From positions 1 to 6,389 of the forward strand of contig QQUB01000047.1 in NCBI GenBank assembly GCA_008501835.1: DNA of 6,389 bases, in the 5' to 3' direction. Below are positions 1 through 5,622 of the stretch, piece by piece. Position 1 is the first letter of the stretch; each line of letters opens with the position of its first letter. This DNA comes from Bacteroidota bacterium. Its GTDB lineage: Bacteria > Bacteroidota > Bacteroidia > Chitinophagales > Saprospiraceae. Position numbers and translations under genes: made by a program. The notes under the pieces were generated by a model that did not search any database, was not told where the DNA came from, and saw only the letters and a list, made by a program, of their open reading frames with translations.

Positions 1-1068
1 CACAAGTCTGCCGCTGACATTCAACCCTCCTTCCAGCAAGTTAGTCTCCCCAGTACCGCTGGCCGTGGACACCATTTTATCCCGTACCAGATAAGGTTCA
101 ATGACCACTCCTTCCGGCAAGGATTTCTGGATTTGCACAACCCGTTCCTTGACCCGGTCTGTCACGGCAGCTGAGTTGGCACCCTTGAGCATCATTACCC
201 TGCCGCCCACAGCTTCCTCACCGTTACGGGTGAGAGCGCCATAACGAGGAGCTTTACCAAACTGAACAGTGGCTACGTCTTTTATTAAAATTGGCCTACC
301 ACTTCGGACATCTACGACAATGTTTTCTATATCGGTTAGTGATTTGACAACCCCATTGGTACGGATATAATAGGTATTTGGATTTTTTTCAATGTAAGCC
401 CCACCTGTATTTTCATTACTATTTTGGAGCGCATCGTAGACATCAGTGATACTGATGCCGATGGATTTGAGTAGATTAGGGTTTACGGCGACTTCGTATT
501 GTTTCAAAAAACCGCCCATTGTATTCACTTCCACAACCCCTTCAATCCCCGACAATTGACGACTGACTATCCAATCTTGTATAGTACGCAATTCAGTAGC
601 CGGGTACTGTTCCTCATACCCTTCTTTTGGTCGAATAACGTATTGATAAATTTCTCCAAGACCGGTTGAAATTGGAGCCATTTCTGGAGTCCCAACTCCA
701 TCGGGGATATTGTCTTCAGCTTCTTTTAGATACTCTCCGACCAGTTGTCTTGCAAGATAGAGGTCCATGTTTTCCTCAAAAACTACTGTTACAACTGATA
801 ATCCAAAACGGGAAATAGACCGGATTTCAACGAGTTGTTGAATGTTTTGAAGAGACAATTCAACTGGAGTGGTAATGAATTGTTCCACCTCCAGAGTAGC
901 TAAAGTCGGTGAAATAGTAATCACTTGTACCTGATTGTTGGTGATGTCAGGCACGGCATCAATAGGAATTTGGCGAAGAGAGAATATTCCCCAAATTATT
1001 AGGGCTATCACCAATAGCCCTATAACGAACTTATTCTGTATCGAATAAGCGATAATCTTATCAAACAT
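1..1068 (-). CDS. CusA/CzcA-family heavy-metal efflux RND transporter, N-terminal part (continues beyond the window)
   Basis: Inner-membrane proton-driven RND pump. In this family it exports heavy-metal cations (Cu/Ag, or Co/Zn/Cd) through a periplasmic adaptor and an outer-membrane channel. Translating the minus strand from the ATG at 1068 gives 356 uninterrupted codons to the window edge, about a third of the usual length of roughly 1,030-1,050 residues or more. Visible are one N-terminal membrane helix (about residues 12-30), the family signature DAVPDITNNQVQV (38-49), the porter-domain stretches ISRFGLSVVTVVFEENMD (85-102) and LARQLVGEYL (105-114), the GGAYIEKNPNTYYIR region (222-236) and GGRVMMLKGANS (288-299). 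The Cu-versus-Zn specificity residues lie outside the window. It sits 68 bp downstream of a DUF6660 gene on the same strand, a frequent arrangement in Bacteroidota, so the two are probably cotranscribed. Residues from about 335 to 356, where the second membrane helix should begin, are unusually polar (see findings). The family call is firm; the metal is not known. Confidence 0.95.
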   Translation of the reverse strand, partial: MFDKIIAYSIQNKFVIGLLVIALIIWGIFSLRQIPIDAVPDITNNQVQVITISPTLATLEVEQFITTPVELSLQNIQQLVEIRSISRFGLSVVTVVFEENMDLYLARQLVGEYLKEAEDNIPDGVGTPEMAPISTGLGEIYQYVIRPKEGYEEQYPATELRTIQDWIVSRQLSGIEGVVEVNTMGGFLKQYEVAVNPNLLKSIGISITDVYDALQNSNENTGGAYIEKNPNTYYIRTNGVVKSLTDIENIVVDVRSGRPILIKDVATVQFGKAPRYGALTRNGEEAVGGRVMMLKGANSAAVTDRVKERVVQIQKSLPEGVVIEPYLVRDKMVSTASGTGETNLLEGGLNVSGRLV

Positions 1069-1136
1069 AAAAAATTTAAATTTTGTTAAACCAATAAATA
1101 TGAGATATGCAAGGATAAAAACCCAGCAAAAATGGT

Positions 1137-1478
1137 TTAACTCAATTTGGGAGGTTGCCAAATAGACGCGTAAAAAGGAGAAGTGACAAATTCAGAATTG
1201 AACAAAGGTGTCCAATCAGGAGTTGATAGAGGAGAATTCACTTGAAATGACTGATCTACAGAAGTTTCTAGCGCTGAAAGACAGCAACTACAAATACAAA
1301 ATGGTGAACATGGTTCATCCTCACAACCATTGGAATGCTGATCCTGGCCTGAATCTTGAGGACATTCTACTTCAAAAATCTGATAAGCTATTTCCAAAAC
1401 GCCTCCACCACCATCGCCGCAAGGAACAAGCGAGAGCGCAAGCATATAAATGAGGAAAATGTGGATAGCTATTTTCAT
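1137..1478 (-). CDS. DUF6660 family small Cys-rich exported/membrane protein, upstream of the RND pump
   Basis: Small Bacteroidota protein of unknown biochemical role, repeatedly found at the head of metal-efflux operons; a role in metal sensing or binding is inference. From the ATG at 1478 it has 113 residues: a hydrophobic N-terminus (about 1-19) ending in LVPC, then an acidic/polar Cys-containing stretch, the core motif CSPFCICSCC (57-66), and the family-typical ending IWQPPKLS. Cysteines lie at 20, 39, 52, 57, 61, 63, 65 and 66. An in-frame ATG at 1511 would add 11 residues (MVQLFFLVLLF). I prefer 1478 because family members start with MK followed directly by the hydrophobic segment, as the second copy in this window does, and because a possible -7 promoter box (1485-1492) lies between the two ATGs. 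No Shine-Dalgarno sequence is seen. LVPC is a poor lipobox because of the proline, so this is probably not a lipoprotein. The pump gene follows on the same strand. Confidence 0.85.
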   Translation of the reverse strand: MKIAIHIFLIYMLALSLVPCGDGGGGVLEIAYQIFEVECPQDSGQDQHSNGCEDEPCSPFCICSCCLSALETSVDQSFQVNSPLSTPDWTPLFNSEFVTSPFYASIWQPPKLS

Positions 1479-1484
1479 AAAAAG

Positions 1485-1515
1485 CAAAACTAAGAAAAAA
1501 AGTTGTACCATCCAA
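1485..1515 (-). promoter_or_regulatory. Possible Bacteroidota-type promoter for the DUF6660-pump operon
   Basis: On the minus strand TAGTTTTG (1492 down to 1485) matches the Bacteroidota -7 consensus TAnnTTTG, and a TTG (1515-1513) lies 20 bp upstream, within the usual spacing for the -33 element. The box ends only 6 nt before the ATG at 1478, so the transcript would be leaderless or nearly so. The region is T-rich, so a chance match is possible. Confidence 0.35.
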
Positions 1516-1705
1516 TTGCGTAGGTTATAAATGTCTTTTACCTATAGTAAGGACCAACTTCCCTCTTTCAAAGAATGCTTACAATATAGTTTCTTGTTCT
1601 TAAATTTTGGTGACAGTCATAATAACGGCAGTAGGAGATAAAAATTGGCATCACGGCAAATCATACCCTCTAGGTATGGAACATTAAATTACATACCATT
1701 TGACT
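1512..1705. other. Divergent intergenic region between the DUF6660-pump operon and the VirD4-like gene
   Basis: No credible gene is seen on either strand in this 194-bp stretch. It should hold the promoters of two divergent units. Two small inverted repeats are visible: TAGGT at 1521-1525 against ACCTA at 1540-1544, just upstream of the possible -33 element of the pump operon, and CATACC at 1662-1667 against GGTATG at 1673-1678, about 30 bp before the ATPase start. Either could be an operator, but both are short. TAAATTTTG at 1601-1609 is one base off the TAnnTTTG promoter box. Confidence 0.5.
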
Positions 1706-2881
1706 ATGCAAAATCCTTCCAACAACATTACCTATTTTGGCAAGACAACCTGGAGAAGCGACCGAAAACGTTTTGGCATAAAACAAGAAGACAGGTTAAT
1801 GCACACCTACATGATTGGAAAAACCGGAACAGGTAAATCCACTTGCCTTGAAACCAAAATACTACAAGACATCCATGCTGGTAGAGGATGTGCTCTATTA
1901 GATCCCCATGGAGATCTTGTTGAAAAAATTGAAAAAAGCATCCCTTCCTGGCGAAGAGAAGATCTCATCTATTTCAATATCCCTGACTCAAAGCTAAATC
2001 TTAAATACAATCCTTTTAAAAAGGTCTCTTATGAAAAAAGGTCACTGGTGGCTTCCGGAATACTAGAAGTGTTTTCTAAACTCTGGGACAGAGCCTGGGG
2101 CGTTAAATTAGAGCATATTTTACGCCATGCCATCCTTACATTACTTGACCAACCAAAAGCAAACGTTGCTGATATTCCAGAGATATTGCTCAACAAAAGT
2201 TTTAGGAATGAAGCCATTCAAAATGTAAAAAGTGATTTGGTTAGGAAATTTTGGAAGAGAGAGTTTCCTGAGTATCATAAATATGATTTGTTGCCGGTGA
2301 TGAATAAAATTGGAGGTATGTTGGTTCATCCTGTGATTAGACGTGTGTTAATAGAAAACAATGAAGAAATATCTCTTCGAAAAGCAATGGATGAAAAGAA
2401 AATTGTTTTGGTCAACCTCTCCAAAGGGCACCTGGGAGCCGATGTTGCTAAAATATTGGGTGCACTTTTTATAACTTCCATCGCTTCAGCTGCATTTAGC
2501 CGAGTTGATACACCAGAAGAATCACGAATCCCCTTTATCGTTTACATGGACGAATTTCACAATTTCACTACTTTATCCTTGGTCAATATGTTTTCCGAAC
2601 TCAGAAAATTCAAGGTGGGGATGGTACTTGCCCATCAGTATTTACATCAACTTGACGAAAAGATAAAAAGAGCGATTCTTGGTAATATTGGAACCATCAT
2701 CTCCTTTAGAATTGGAACAGAAGATGCGATGTACATGTCAAAGGAAATGTATCCTGAGTTTGATGTAGAGGATTTCATTAATCTTCCTAATTACAAAATC
2801 TATTTGAAGTTGATGATTGATGGAAGGCCAAGTAGGCCATTTAGTGGGATAACAACTAAATTGGATAATCAAAAACGATAA
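1706..2881 (+). CDS. VirD4/TraD-like type IV secretion conjugative DNA transfer ATPase, soluble form
   Basis: P-loop ATPase of the HerA/VirD4/TraG superfamily. Relatives are hexameric motors that move DNA, in conjugation as the coupling protein handing the relaxase-DNA complex to the secretion channel. The 391-residue product has Walker A GKTGTGKST (38-46), the strand motif LLDPHGDL typical of this branch (64-71), Walker B IVYMDE (278-283) followed by FHNF, a sensor-like AHQYLHQL (309-316) and the conserved ILGNIGTIISFRIG stretch (324-337). The last part resembles the TraM-recognition domain. There are no N-terminal transmembrane helices, unlike classic VirD4, so it is cytosolic or recruited by a partner. 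I chose ATG 1706 over TTG 1700 because relatives begin about 30-40 residues before Walker A and a stop lies just upstream (1685-1687). No Shine-Dalgarno sequence and no strong terminator are visible. No relaxase is present nearby. The superfamily is certain; a conjugation role is likely from the neighbouring ArdC and RadC genes but not shown. Confidence 0.9.
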   Translation: MQNPSNNITYFGKTTWRSDRKRFGIKQEDRLMHTYMIGKTGTGKSTCLETKILQDIHAGRGCALLDPHGDLVEKIEKSIPSWRREDLIYFNIPDSKLNLKYNPFKKVSYEKRSLVASGILEVFSKLWDRAWGVKLEHILRHAILTLLDQPKANVADIPEILLNKSFRNEAIQNVKSDLVRKFWKREFPEYHKYDLLPVMNKIGGMLVHPVIRRVLIENNEEISLRKAMDEKKIVLVNLSKGHLGADVAKILGALFITSIASAAFSRVDTPEESRIPFIVYMDEFHNFTTLSLVNMFSELRKFKVGMVLAHQYLHQLDEKIKRAILGNIGTIISFRIGTEDAMYMSKEMYPEFDVEDFINLPNYKIYLKLMIDGRPSRPFSGITTKLDNQKR

Positions 2882-2950
2882 AGGATTTTTATTCAAAAAA
2901 TACTCGCAACCAGGAAATAAGTTTGTTAAAATAGTCATGTATAAAAAATA

Positions 2951-2958
2951 TAAATTTG
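2951..2958 (+). promoter_or_regulatory. Possible -7 promoter box (TAAATTTG) for the 97-residue Cys-rich gene
   Basis: TAAATTTG matches the Bacteroidota TAnnTTTG consensus and ends 10 nt before the ATG at 2969. The nearest TTTG upstream (2922-2925) is 25 bp away, a little longer than usual. An identical octamer at the same distance from the start occurs before the TTG-started gene at 5240, which raises confidence a little. Confidence 0.4.
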
Positions 2959-2968
2959 ATTAGGCTAA

Positions 2969-3262
2969 ATGAAAAACCAAGAAACAGAATTTTTTCACTC
3001 TTTAGACAAAAACTTCTTTATTTGTGATAATTGTAAACAAACGTGCGAATGCACATTTACCAGCGGTTCCAAAAAGTACTGTATGGAAGCGGATATTAAT
3101 CATGAAAACCAAACAGTTAATCTGAAACTTTATTGTTTATTTAATGGAAATCACAAGAATATTATTTATCAAAACATCCTACCAATGCAAGGGAGTAGAA
3201 TTCCTATTCCTCCTGATTTCACACCAGGGACAAACCCAAGTAAACACTGCAGCTGTAAATAA
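2969..3262 (+). CDS. Hypothetical small Cys-rich protein (possible metal-binding)
   Basis: I do not recognise this 97-residue protein. It has eight cysteines: a cluster CDNCKQTCEC (19-28), single ones at 38 and 56, and a C-terminal HCSCK (93-97). The CxxC-x3-CxC spacing with a closing CxC is what a zinc-binding or disulfide-stabilised small protein would show. There is no signal peptide or membrane segment, so it is probably cytosolic, which favours metal binding over disulfides. The middle looks like beta strands (QTVNLKLYCLF, 48-58) and the end is Pro-rich. The ATG at 2969 is followed by AAAAAC, the same start context as the RadC and ArdC genes. It lies 87 bp after the VirD4-like ATPase on the same strand, with a possible promoter of its own. 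It could be an accessory protein of the mobile element. That it is a real gene rests on its start context, its non-random cysteine pattern and the lack of a competing frame. Confidence 0.6.
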   Translation: MKNQETEFFHSLDKNFFICDNCKQTCECTFTSGSKKYCMEADINHENQTVNLKLYCLFNGNHKNIIYQNILPMQGSRIPIPPDFTPGTNPSKHCSCK

Positions 3263-3411
3263 TTAAAATACGTCTCTTAGGTTTTATCAACAATTATTGT
3301 ATTCGGGTGGGAATTAAATTCCATACTGGCAATTATTGTCCTCTTGGGTTCCATAAGACCATTTGATAGACTGGTTTTGAAATATTTCTTTAACAATCAA
3401 AATCAGTAATC
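3263..3411 (+). other. Intergenic region with palindromes and a repeated decamer upstream of the RadC gene
   Basis: This 149-bp spacer holds two exact copies of CAATTATTGT (3291-3300 and 3330-3339), each containing the palindrome CAATTATTG. Between them is the perfect 13-nt palindrome GGAATTAAATTCC (3310-3322). The layout is symmetrical and could be a regulator-binding site or a small origin-like region. No terminator or clear -7 box is visible. Confidence 0.35.
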
Positions 3412-3867
3412 ATGAAAAACAATCCTCTTTTCCGGGTTTCAGAGGTTAGGTTGGTCTATAAAAGCAAAATCGACATTCGGGATCGCCCAAAGGTCCGAAG
3501 TTCTCGTGATGCCTATAATGTCTTTATCAACAACTGGAGTGACCAAATCGAATTGGTCGAAGAGTTCAACATGCTTATGCTCAGACGCTCGGGACGTGTA
3601 TTAGGAATCCTCAATGTTTCAAAAGGTGGGCATAGCGGAACAATCGTTGATGCGAAAATCATTTTTTCGGCAGCTCTTAAATGTTGTGCAAATTCAATTA
3701 TTCTGGCTCACAATCATCCTTCCGGGCAAACTACACCAAGCAGAGCAGATAATTCTTTAACAAAGAAATTAAAACAGGCTGGCGAGGTCCTTGATATTCT
3801 CGTGATAGACCACTTGATCATTACTCCGTATTCCTATTACTCGTATGGTGATGAAGGGTTATTATAA
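3412..3867 (+). CDS. Short RadC-family JAB (JAMM) domain protein of the mobile-element type
   Basis: RadC-like proteins carry a JAB/MPN domain with a JAMM zinc site. Despite the historical name, their role in DNA repair is not established, and short versions like this one are common on plasmids, ICEs and prophages. The 151-residue product covers the JAB domain only and lacks the helix-hairpin-helix part of chromosomal RadC (usually about 220 residues). All JAMM ligands are present: Glu51 in the ELVEEF segment, then HNHPSG (100-105) with His100 and His102, and Asp113 in TPSRAD. SGTIVDAKIIFSAAL (75-89) and DHLIITP (133-139) are also family-typical, as is the ending DEGLL. The start is supported by similarity from about residue 5 (PLFRVSEVRLVYK). 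The 14-nt start context TAATCATGAAAAAC is identical to that of the ArdC gene. A strong terminator follows at once, so this gene ends its transcription unit. Confidence 0.93.
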   Translation: MKNNPLFRVSEVRLVYKSKIDIRDRPKVRSSRDAYNVFINNWSDQIELVEEFNMLMLRRSGRVLGILNVSKGGHSGTIVDAKIIFSAALKCCANSIILAHNHPSGQTTPSRADNSLTKKLKQAGEVLDILVIDHLIITPYSYYSYGDEGLL

Positions 3868-3873
3868 AAAGTT

Positions 3874-3902
3874 AGTCCGGAAAAGAAATTCCGGACTTTT
3901 TT
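3874..3902 (+). terminator. Rho-independent terminator after the RadC gene
   Basis: Perfect 9-bp stem AGTCCGGAA (3874-3882) with TTCCGGACT (3889-3897), a 6-nt loop and a T-run to 3902. It starts 7 bp after the stop codon. Confidence 0.92.
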
Positions 3903-4023
3903 ATGGTAAAGGAACTTGCCTGATTGTCAATATCTCCCCTCTTGGATTTACTTCCATGATTTCATATACTCGAATTAGACTCCTTCTTTGACAACTCCAA
4001 TATCAATTCTTTTCCTTTTAACC

Positions 4024-4042
4024 AGCCAGCTCATGGCTGGCT
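4024..4042 (+). promoter_or_regulatory. GC-rich stem-loop in the leader of the ArdC gene
   Basis: AGCCAGC (4024-4030) pairs perfectly with GCTGGCT (4036-4042) around the loop TCATG. It ends 16 nt before the ATG and has no T-run after it, so it is not a terminator. It stands out as GC-rich in an AT-rich spacer. It could be an operator or an RNA hairpin affecting translation of the antirestriction gene. Confidence 0.5.
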
Positions 4043-4058
4043 ACAAATTTCCTTAATC

Positions 4059-5000
4059 ATGAAAAACGGTAAACAGGCTTATGCCAAAACAAACCTGTAT
4101 AAGGTTGTAACGAATAGAATCATTGATCTCCTTGAAAATCAAAAACTGACTTGGGACAAACCCTGGGTAAATATCCCACAAGATGGTAATCGAGCACATA
4201 ACGGTTACTCCAAAAGAGTTTATTCTGGTCTCAATCAAATTCTTTTGTCCATGCGACAAATGAGCACCGGTTATCCGTACAGCGGATGGTTGACCTTTAA
4301 CCAAGTTAAAAAGCTGGGTGGCCGAGTTCTCTCAGGTGAAAAGTCCGCTGAAATTTACTACCATCATATAGTTTTTTATGACCTTGACGGTAAACGATTT
4401 GACCTGGAACAGGTTCAAAACATGACTGAGGAAGAATTGAAACAGCGCAAATTAAAAAAGCGGTTTATCCTCAGGTATTTTAGAGTTTTTAATCTGGCTC
4501 AGACTTCTGGCCTTGATAAGACATTCTACGAACTAACTGAACTGCCAACAATTACTAATATTGAAAAAGATGAAAAAGCTGAACAGTTGATCCTTAATAC
4601 CGGAGCAAATATCGTCCACTGGCCCAGTAATGAAGCATTCTACAATCAGGTAAATGATGTCATTTGCATACCCAGGCGCAAACAGTTTAAAGGCAAAACA
4701 GCATATTATGAAACAATATTACATGAACTGGGACATTGGACAGGACATCCCTTGAGGCTTAACCGTGATCTGCTAAATGTTTTTGGTTCAGAAGATTATA
4801 CCAAGGAAGAACTCATTGCAGAGCTTTGTTCAGCTTTCCTTTGTGCTGACCTTGGATTTTCCAAGACAATTACCAACAATGCTGCCTATATCCAAAACTG
4901 GATTAATGTTTTGAACAATGATTATCGATTCATTTTTAAAGCGGTAAAAAGTGCGGAAAAAGCAGCGTTGTATATCGCAACATTCCAAGGAGTAACCTGA
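4059..5000 (+). CDS. ardC: ArdC-family antirestriction protein (ssDNA-binding domain plus zincin metallopeptidase domain)
   Basis: ArdC proteins are carried by conjugative elements and protect incoming DNA from host restriction. They combine an N-terminal ssDNA-binding domain with a C-terminal zinc-peptidase-like domain. The 313-residue product is a normal length. The N-terminal domain (about 9-145) shows WDKPW (32-36), NGYSKRVYSGLNQILL (48-63), GWLTFNQ (76-82) and GGRVLSGEKSAEI (87-99). The C-terminal domain has the zinc motif HELGHWTGH (222-230), with ligands His222 and His226 and catalytic Glu223, followed by EELIAELCSAFL (250-261), where Glu255 is the likely third ligand. All catalytic-type residues are intact. 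The start shares TAATCATGAAAAAC with the RadC gene. A GC-rich stem-loop sits in the leader. The stop codon lies inside the loop of the terminator. Context with RadC and a VirD4-like ATPase supports a conjugative element. The symbol is used at family level. Confidence 0.92.
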   Translation: MKNGKQAYAKTNLYKVVTNRIIDLLENQKLTWDKPWVNIPQDGNRAHNGYSKRVYSGLNQILLSMRQMSTGYPYSGWLTFNQVKKLGGRVLSGEKSAEIYYHHIVFYDLDGKRFDLEQVQNMTEEELKQRKLKKRFILRYFRVFNLAQTSGLDKTFYELTELPTITNIEKDEKAEQLILNTGANIVHWPSNEAFYNQVNDVICIPRRKQFKGKTAYYETILHELGHWTGHPLRLNRDLLNVFGSEDYTKEELIAELCSAFLCADLGFSKTITNNAAYIQNWINVLNNDYRFIFKAVKSAEKAALYIATFQGVT

Positions 5001-5017
5001 AACGGTTGCTCCTTTTT
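4987..5017 (+). terminator. Rho-independent terminator overlapping the end of the ArdC gene
   Basis: AAGGAGTAACC (4987-4997) pairs with GGTTGCTCCTT (5004-5014), an 11-bp stem with one G-T wobble and a 6-nt loop, followed by T's to 5017. The stop codon TGA (4998-5000) is in the loop, so the left arm encodes the protein's last residues. Confidence 0.88.
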
Positions 5018-5239
5018 ATTTCCGAAGAATCCATAAAGTTGGTTTTTAACGTTCCATCCAATCTAAAGATAAATCCTTGTAGTTATTTTCCACTTCTAAA
5101 AGATAGCACTTTATAAAACTATTCTTCTTTGACATCAAGTCAAAAATGATAAAAGCTTCATATGTTCAGTGACTTTAATCATCATCTCATCATAAAAAAT
5201 ACCCTAATTTTATTTTTTAAATAAATTTGGCAAATTATC
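5018..5239 (+). other. Intergenic region upstream of the second DUF6660 gene, with inverted repeat and -7 box
   Basis: No gene is seen in this stretch of 222 bp. TTTGAC (5128-5133) and GTCAAA (5139-5144) form a perfect inverted repeat around ATCAA, a possible operator. The last 60 bp are very AT-rich. TAAATTTG at 5222-5229 matches the Bacteroidota -7 box, 10 nt before the TTG start, though no TTG is seen at the -33 distance. Confidence 0.4.
5222..5229 (+). promoter_or_regulatory. Possible -7 promoter box (TAAATTTG) for the DUF6660-lipoprotein operon
   Basis: It matches TAnnTTTG and ends 10 nt before the start codon at 5240. The same octamer has the same spacing before the gene at 2969. No -33 TTG lies at the usual distance, so the promoter may need an activator or the match may be chance. 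Confidence 0.4.
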
Positions 5240-5599
5240 TTGAAATTTCTTATCCAAATATTGATAGTAATCGTTACAGTTTTAGCCTTATTGCCTATAA
5301 GGCCTGACTGTGTCAATACTCAAGAATGCACCAGTAACTTTTCTTGCAATGATGATGAGAACGAAGATAAACACCATGATTTTTGCTCACCATTTTGTGG
5401 ACATTTTTGTTGTGGGATAACCATAGATATAACCGAAGCAACTCGGCTTGATTTCCAGAGTGCTGTTTTTCCTGAAAAAGTTATTTCTTTTCCTCAGCAG
5501 ATTGTTTTAACGAACTTTATTTTTGAGGTTTGGCATCCACCCAAAAAAGGTCTTTTTAATTTTTTGGCTTTCTTTAACATATTTCGGTTCTCGAATTAA
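5240..5599 (+). CDS. Second DUF6660 family small Cys/His-rich exported/membrane protein, TTG start
   Basis: A divergent homologue of the protein at 1137-1478. The 119 residues comprise a hydrophobic N-terminus MKFLIQILIVIVTVLALLPI (1-20), a Cys/Asp/Glu-rich region with Cys24, 30 and 36 and a DDENEDKHHD acidic/His stretch (38-47), the core CSPFCGHFCC (49-58), and the family ending VWHPPK (97-102). In the core the third cysteine of the other copy (CSPFCICSCC) is replaced by His55. The start must be TTG at 5240, since MKFL is the expected N-terminus and no ATG lies nearby in frame. After HPPK the protein runs on 17 extra, mostly hydrophobic residues, whereas the other copy stops at PPKLS; an A6 run (5542-5547) at that point may mark a frameshift or natural slippage site. 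A lipoprotein gene follows after 23 bp, so the two are probably one operon. A metal-related role is inferred from the family's usual neighbours. Confidence 0.82.
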   Translation: MKFLIQILIVIVTVLALLPIRPDCVNTQECTSNFSCNDDENEDKHHDFCSPFCGHFCCGITIDITEATRLDFQSAVFPEKVISFPQQIVLTNFIFEVWHPPKKGLFNFLAFFNIFRFSN

Positions 5600-5622
5600 T
5601 TAATGCATAATAAAATATTATT

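Noticed and set aside
1208..1453. 81-codon plus-strand frame
   Set aside because: It lies wholly opposite the DUF6660 gene, whose Cys motif and WQPPKLS end are recognisable, so it is a shadow.
1645..1836. 63-codon frame with a TTG start before and into the ATPase gene
   Set aside because: It overlaps the start and Walker A coding region of the ATPase in another frame, has no family features, and ends soon after.
2029..2938. Three minus-strand frames of 62-66 codons
   Set aside because: They lie opposite the intact VirD4-like gene and its 3' flank; composition and lack of features mark them as shadows.
4053..4304. 83-codon minus-strand frame
   Set aside because: It lies opposite the conserved N-terminal domain of ArdC and is a shadow.
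5129..5134. TTGACA as a sigma-70 -35 element
   Set aside because: No TATAAT-like -10 occurs 16-18 bp downstream, and primary promoters in this phylum use TTG/TAnnTTTG.
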